Shown: one piece after another, positions 7,218 through 10,346 of the stretch
Numbering within the stretch: position 1 is the first letter of the stretch
Layout of the letters: the number at the start of each line of letters is the position of its first letter
NCBI GenBank assembly: GCA_036279975.1
Contig: DASURP010000045.1
Coordinates: forward strand, 1-10,346
DNA from: 66-474 sp036279975
GTDB taxonomy: Bacteria; Pseudomonadota; Gammaproteobacteria; Xanthomonadales; Rhodanobacteraceae
Length of the DNA: 10,346 nucleotides
Reading direction: 5' to 3'
Notes under the pieces: generated by a model
What the model saw: the letters and a program-made list of their open reading frames with translations, nothing else
What the model was told of the DNA's origin: nothing
Databases searched by the model: none
Position numbers and translations under genes: made by a program

Positions 7218-7487
7218 GGGGCCTGTCAGCGCCATGCCACGTGGCCGCGCCGTTGGCCGTTTGCCCGCAGGGCAAGGAAGAGTGAGGAAGATGTATGTCG
7301 ATACATAGACGAGCGATGACGCAGCCATGCGGGCAAAGGGCCCCGGCCCGAAGGGTTGCTCCGCAGCGGCCGCCATCCATCGGCGCGCGCCTTGACCATG
7401 GAACCATCATGGTGCTGCGGCGCGCGCCTCGTCTGGCGACCGCTGCGGAAGCAACGCGGCTCGCGTGGCATGGCGCTGACAGGCCCC
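7218..7487. mobile_element. MITE-like non-coding element with 24-bp perfect terminal inverted repeats
   Basis: The 24 nt at 7218-7241 (starting GGGGCCTGTCAGCG) are the exact reverse complement of 7464-7487. A CTG at 7216-7218 and another at 7487-7489 could be a 3-bp target duplication, making the element 7219-7486 with 23-bp ends. The interior has no convincing gene but is densely folded. Stems: 7261-7266/7270-7275, 7291-7296/7301-7306, and 7338-7342/7345-7349. A long nested hairpin pairs 7356-7369/7440-7454 (one bulge), 7371-7375/7434-7438, 7382-7391/7419-7428 and 7395-7400/7408-7413. It lies between a Shine-Dalgarno and its start codon. The transposase family that moved it is unknown. I have an uncertain recollection of similar conceptual peptides in xanthomonad genomes, so it is probably multicopy. 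Confidence 0.72.
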
Positions 7488-7491
7488 TGCC

Positions 7492-8766
7492 ATGAGCATC
7501 CGCGACACCTCCGCAACCGACCGCATCATCGAGAAGCGCGTCAGCAAGAAAAAGCTGGGGATCCTCTCCGGCATCGGTGTCGTGGTGCTGATCCTGCTGG
7601 TCTGGCTGGTGCCCGGCGCCGTGCGGCTGTTCTCCGCGGGTGCTTCGGTGAGCGCATCGCGCCTGCAGCTGGCCACCGTGGAACGCGGCGCGTTCGTGCG
7701 CGACATCGCGGCCGACGGACGCGTGGTGGCGGCAGTCAGTCCCACGCTGTACGCCAACGCCGGTGGCGCGGTGGCCCTGGAGGTTCACGCCGGCGACAAG
7801 GTCAAGAAAGGCCAGGTGCTGGCGGTGATTGCCAGCCCCGAGCTCACCAACAAGCTGGCGCAGGAAGAGAACAACGAGGACGCGATGGAGGTCGCGTACC
7901 AGCAGGCGAAGATCGACGCCAACCAGCAGCGCTCGAAGCTGCAGGGCACGTTCGAAAACGCGCAGATCGACGAACAGAGCGCCGCGCGCGACCTGAAGCG
8001 CTACCAGGAAGCCTTCGAAAAAGGTGCGGTGTCGCAGCTCGACGTCGACCGCCACCGCGATGCGCTGGAAAAGGCGCAGATCGAATTGCGCCACGCCAAG
8101 AGCAACCTCGGCATGGATGATTCCAGCCTCAATCTGGAAATTCAGGCCAAGAAGCTGGCCTACGAACGGCAGAAATTGCTGGTCGCTGACCTGAAACGCC
8201 AGGTCGACGACCTGAACGTGCGCTCGCCGGTCGACGGCCAGGTCGGTCAGTTGTTCATCGCACAGACCGCGACGGTTCCTAAGGACGCCAAGCTCTTGAC
8301 CGTGGTGGACCTGTCCGCGCTGGAAGTGCAGGTGAACGTGCCGGAAAGCTTCGCGCGCGACCTTGCGCCCGGCATGCCCGCCGTGATCAGCGGCAACGGC
8401 CAGGACTGGAAGGGCGCGGTCAGTGCGATTTCGCCCGAGGTCGTGAATGGCGAGGTGGTCGCGCGGGTGCGCTTCGAGGGCAGCAAGCCGAAGCAGCTGC
8501 GCCAGAACCAGCGCCTGTCGGTGCGCATCGTGCTCGACAAGCGCGACAACGTTCTGACCGTCGCGCGCGGCTCGTTCGTGGATGAATCCGGCGGCCGCTA
8601 TGCCTACGTCGTGCGCGACGGCATCGCCTACAAGACGCCGGTGACGCTGGGCCCGAGCTCCATCGACAAGGTCGAGATCCTGCAGGGCCTGAAAGCCGGC
8701 GACAAGGTCGTGATTTCCGGAACCAGCAACTTCAACGGCGCGGCGAAAGTCGCGATCAGCAACTGA
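7492..8766 (+). CDS. Periplasmic adaptor (HlyD/MacA-type membrane fusion protein) of ABC exporter 2
   Basis: This 424-residue adaptor has a short cytoplasmic tail (MSIRDTSATDRIIEKRVSKKK) and one membrane anchor at about 24-42. A first lipoyl half-motif lies at about 85-115 (VHAGDKVKKGQVLAVI). A long charged coiled-coil hairpin spans about 117-240, the second lipoyl half is at about 242-275 (RSPVDGQVGQLFIAQ), and beta-barrel and C-terminal domains follow, ending ILQGLKAGDKVVISG. The hairpin is longer and more charged than in the first adaptor, so the two are not recent duplicates. The ATG at 7492 is the only plausible start: an in-frame TGA lies at 7477-7479. Its natural ribosome-binding site appears displaced by the element at 7218-7487. 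Expression is probably sigma-54 dependent. Its ATPase partner follows after 191 nt of repeats. Confidence 0.92.
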   Translation: MSIRDTSATDRIIEKRVSKKKLGILSGIGVVVLILLVWLVPGAVRLFSAGASVSASRLQLATVERGAFVRDIAADGRVVAAVSPTLYANAGGAVALEVHAGDKVKKGQVLAVIASPELTNKLAQEENNEDAMEVAYQQAKIDANQQRSKLQGTFENAQIDEQSAARDLKRYQEAFEKGAVSQLDVDRHRDALEKAQIELRHAKSNLGMDDSSLNLEIQAKKLAYERQKLLVADLKRQVDDLNVRSPVDGQVGQLFIAQTATVPKDAKLLTVVDLSALEVQVNVPESFARDLAPGMPAVISGNGQDWKGAVSAISPEVVNGEVVARVRFEGSKPKQLRQNQRLSVRIVLDKRDNVLTVARGSFVDESGGRYAYVVRDGIAYKTPVTLGPSSIDKVEILQGLKAGDKVVISGTSNFNGAAKVAISN

Positions 8767-8777
8767 ATTTGGATTTC

Positions 8778-8927
8778 CCCTCTCCCTCCGGGGGAGGGGC
8801 AGGGGTGAGTGTTCGGGTTGCGCGAGATGGATCATTGCGCGGGTTCCGAACCCTCATCCGGCCCTTCGGGCCACCTTCTCCCGGAGGGAGAAGGGATAGG
8901 TCAGCCCCTCTCCCGGTGGGAGAGGGG
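8778..8927. repeat. Composite palindromic repeat: type 2 inverted, type 1 forward, plus type 2 hairpin
   Basis: Three units fill the adaptor-ATPase gap. At 8778-8808 is an inverted type 2 unit (CCCCTCTCCCTCCGGGGGAGGGG, read in parts, then CAGGGGTGAG). At 8851-8894 is a forward type 1 unit: CCCTCATCC, hairpin GGCCC/GGGCC at 8860-8872, hairpin CCTTCTCCC/GGGAGAAGG at 8874-8894. At 8905-8927 is a type 2 hairpin, CCCCTCTCCC-GGT-GGGAGAGGGG. About 40 nt link the first two units. The block ends 30 nt before the ATPase ATG and would fold into several strong hairpins in the mRNA without a U-tract. These are dispersed extragenic repeats rather than genes. Confidence 0.83.
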
Positions 8928-8957
8928 AGATGAACACCACCAACCGAGGAACCAACC

Positions 8958-9689
8958 ATGCTCAAGATGACCCACCTGTCCAAGGTTTACCGCACCGAAG
9001 TGGTGGAGACCTACGCCCTGCGCGACTTCAACATCGACGTGAAGGAAGGCGAATTCGTCGCGGTGATGGGGCCGTCGGGCTCCGGCAAGACCACCTTCCT
9101 GACCATCGCGGGCCTGCTGGAAAGTTTCACCGGCGGTGAATACCTGCTGGACGGAGTCGATGTCAGCAACCTCGGCGACAACGCGCGTTCGAAGATCCGC
9201 AATGAAAAGATAGGGTTCGTGTTCCAGAGCTTCAACCTGATCCCCGACCTCAACGTGCACGACAACGTCGAGGTGCCGTTGCGCTATCGCGGCATGAAGT
9301 CCGCCGAGCGCCAGCAGCGCATCCAGGAATCGCTGGAACGCGTCGGCCTGGCCTCGCGCATGAAGCATTACCCGGCGGAACTCTCCGGCGGCCAGCAGCA
9401 GCGCGTCGCGATCGCACGTGCGCTGGCCGGCTCGCCGCGGCTGCTGCTCGCGGACGAACCGACCGGCAACCTCGACACGCAGATGGCGCGCGGGGTGATG
9501 GAGCTGCTCGAGGAAATCCACCGCGGCGGCGCCACCATCGTGATGGTCACCCACGACCCCGAACTGGCCGCGCGTGCCCAGCGCAGCGTGCACATCATCG
9601 ACGGCCAGGCCGTCGACATCGCCGAGGAACCGCGCTTCCACACACACGCAGAACGCGCGGCCGCCAATCCTGCGCAGGCCAATGTGTGA
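8958..9689 (+). CDS. ABC transporter ATP-binding subunit of exporter 2 (MacB/LolD-type)
   Basis: This 243-residue ATPase has complete motifs: Walker A GPSGSGKT (38-45), Q-loop Gln90 in FQSFNLIP, signature LSGGQ (142-146) with QQRVAIARA, Walker B RLLLADE (161-167) and H-loop His199 in VTHD. The NLIPDLNVHDNVEVPLRYRG stretch is typical of the MacB/LolD/FtsE branch serving FtsX-type permeases. GAGGAA at 8946-8951 is 6 nt from the ATG. The C-terminal 25 residues (EEPRFHTHAERAAANPAQANV region) are a variable tail. It should energise the FtsX permease that begins at 10206, and is separated from it by the small exported-protein gene. It is clearly paralogous to, but well diverged from, the ATPase of exporter 1. 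Confidence 0.95.
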   Translation: MLKMTHLSKVYRTEVVETYALRDFNIDVKEGEFVAVMGPSGSGKTTFLTIAGLLESFTGGEYLLDGVDVSNLGDNARSKIRNEKIGFVFQSFNLIPDLNVHDNVEVPLRYRGMKSAERQQRIQESLERVGLASRMKHYPAELSGGQQQRVAIARALAGSPRLLLADEPTGNLDTQMARGVMELLEEIHRGGATIVMVTHDPELAARAQRSVHIIDGQAVDIAEEPRFHTHAERAAANPAQANV

Positions 9690-9736
9690 AAACAGGCCAG
9701 GGGGACGGGGTCACCCGAACTTCGAGGAACGCAACC

Positions 9737-10033
9737 ATGATCCGCAAAATCGTCACCATCGTCGCCGCCATCGCGATCAACTGCGCGGTGCTCGCGTGGT
9801 TCCACGCGTGGAGTGCCGCGGTCGTTGCCGCGGCCACTCCGCCGGACAGCATGCGGGAGGTCGTGACGCTGCCCGTCATCAACGTGCATCCGAGTGCCGG
9901 GCAACTGCGCGCGCTGCGGAAGGCGCGTGCGCAGGCAACCACGGATCAGGCGAATGCGGACGGCGGCATCGCCTGCCTCGCCATGCCGTATTACTCGTTC
10001 GCGGCGCCGTGCGGCACGGCGGCAAATGGCTGA
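9737..10033 (+). CDS. Small membrane-anchored or exported protein of unknown function in exporter 2 operon
   Basis: This 98-residue protein is not recognised. MIRK is followed by a long hydrophobic segment (about 5-33, with Cys16 and an AAVVAAA end), which could be an uncleaved anchor or a signal peptide cleaved near Ala32-Ala33. The rest is a 65-residue periplasmic-looking part: a VVTLPVINVHPS stretch (42-53), a charged helix LRALRKARAQATTDQA (58-72), and a C-terminal region with two cysteines (Cys80, Cys92) that could form a disulfide. GAGGAA (9724-9729) lies 7 nt before the ATG, which favours this start over a GTG at 9686 overlapping the ATPase stop. Its place between ATPase and permease suggests an accessory exporter subunit, which is inference only. 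Confidence 0.7.
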   Translation: MIRKIVTIVAAIAINCAVLAWFHAWSAAVVAAATPPDSMREVVTLPVINVHPSAGQLRALRKARAQATTDQANADGGIACLAMPYYSFAAPCGTAANG

Positions 10034-10070
10034 CGAATCGGCGGCTGGCGAGGCGTGCTTGACAAGTGTT

Positions 10071-10184
10071 CCTTCTCCCGCCGGGAGAAGGTGCCCCGAA
10101 GGGGCGGATGGGGGTTCGGTTGACGCGGCTGGTTGCGCAAGACCCGGACCCTCACCCCCAGCCCCTCTCCCGGTGGGAGAGGGG
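10071..10184. repeat. Composite palindromic repeat: type 1 inverted, type 2 forward
   Basis: An inverted type 1 unit has hairpins CCTTCTCCC-GCC-GGGAGAAGG (10071-10091) and GCCCC-GAA-GGGGC (10093-10105), followed by GGATGGGGGTTCGG. After a spacer of about 30 nt comes a forward type 2 unit with CCCTCACCCCCAG and the hairpin CCCCTCTCCC-GGT-GGGAGAGGGG (10162-10184). Read on the other strand, this is the same type 2/spacer/type 1 order seen at 8778-8894, with similar spacer sequence near the units. It fills the gap between the small protein gene and the permease gene. Confidence 0.83.
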
Positions 10185-10205
10185 AGCAAAAGCGGAGTGA
10201 CCACG

Positions 10206-10346
10206 ATGTTCGCCTACTACCTCGATCTCGCGTTGCGCAGCCTGAAGCGCAACAAGGCACTCACCGCGCTGATGATCCTGACCATCGGTTTCGGCGTGGC
10301 GGCGTCGATGACCACCTGGTCGGTGTTCCGCGCGGTGTCGGGCGAT
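10206..10346 (+). CDS. FtsX-like ABC permease of exporter 2, N-terminal fragment (cut by window end)
   Basis: Only 47 residues are visible. MFAYYLDLALRSLKRNKALT is the short amphipathic, basic lead-in, followed by the first membrane segment ALMILTIGFGVAASMTTWSVF (about 21-41). This is the usual start of a MacB-type permease with a periplasmic domain to follow. GCGGAG at 10192-10197 lies 8 nt before the ATG. The reading frame is open to the window edge, so it is truncated by the window rather than broken. It follows the ATPase and small-protein genes on the same strand. Domain content beyond TM1 cannot be checked. Confidence 0.85.
   Translation, partial: MFAYYLDLALRSLKRNKALTALMILTIGFGVAASMTTWSVFRAVSGD

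Noticed and set aside
7216..7489. The inserted element as an intrinsic terminator or riboswitch
   Set aside because: There is no U-tract after the terminal stem and no recognisable ligand-binding class. Terminal repeats, the CTG duplication and the restored ribosome-binding site fit a mobile element better.
7226..7516. A 96-residue minus-strand frame inside the inserted element, and a longer minus frame from 8835
   Set aside because: Arg/Ser-rich composition typical of antisense frames in GC-rich DNA. The sequence is explained by inverted repeats, and the longer frame is antisense to the adaptor gene.
8874..8927. The repeat hairpins before ATPase 2 as Rho-independent terminators
   Set aside because: Stems are strong but are followed by GATAGG/AGATG sequence with no U-run, and the operon evidently continues through them.

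Overview
The window is GC-rich (roughly two thirds G+C by eye), gene-dense Gram-negative DNA. Protein sequence style, an LpxO-type lipid A hydroxylase, and dispersed palindromic repeats (cores CCTTCTCCC-GGN-GGGAGAAGG, and a GTAGGAGC-headed REP) point to a gammaproteobacterium of the Xanthomonadales/Lysobacterales. That placement rests on recall of similar genomes, not on a search.

Layout. (1) 128-4843, plus strand: a four-gene MacAB-like export operon of periplasmic adaptor, ABC ATPase and two FtsX-type permeases. A 267-nt gap made largely of palindromic repeats splits the adaptor from the ATPase. (2) 4844-4929: a REP pair in the convergent gap. (3) 5950-6876 then 4930-5847, minus strand: a YedA-like EamA/DMT exporter followed by an LpxO-like lipid A 2-hydroxylase. 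(4) 6877-7491: a 615-nt divergent control region. It holds an intrinsic terminator facing yedA, a strong palindrome, a sigma-54-type promoter (GG-N10-GC), and a roughly 270-bp non-coding element with 24-bp perfect terminal inverted repeats. (5) 7492 to the window end, plus strand: a second MacAB-like operon of adaptor, ATPase, a 98-aa membrane/exported protein and the start of an FtsX permease cut by the window edge. Composite palindromic repeats fill its longer gaps.

How the genes fit together. Each plus-strand operon supplies an inner-membrane-anchored adaptor, a cytoplasmic ATPase and FtsX-fold permease(s). In the MacAB/DevBCA paradigm these use cytoplasmic ATP to move substrate from the periplasm or outer leaflet to a TolC-like outer-membrane channel. 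No such channel is encoded here. With a lipid A-modifying enzyme and a DMT exporter between them, the region reads as an envelope and toxic-compound-handling neighbourhood; substrates cannot be deduced.

The most unusual point is at 7211-7494. The structured element sits exactly between a good Shine-Dalgarno (GGAG, 7211-7214) and the ATG (7492) of the second adaptor gene. Removing the element and one copy of a flanking CTG duplication gives GGAGACTGCCATG, a normal ribosome-binding site. The perfect terminal stem in the mRNA could also bring the separated halves back together.
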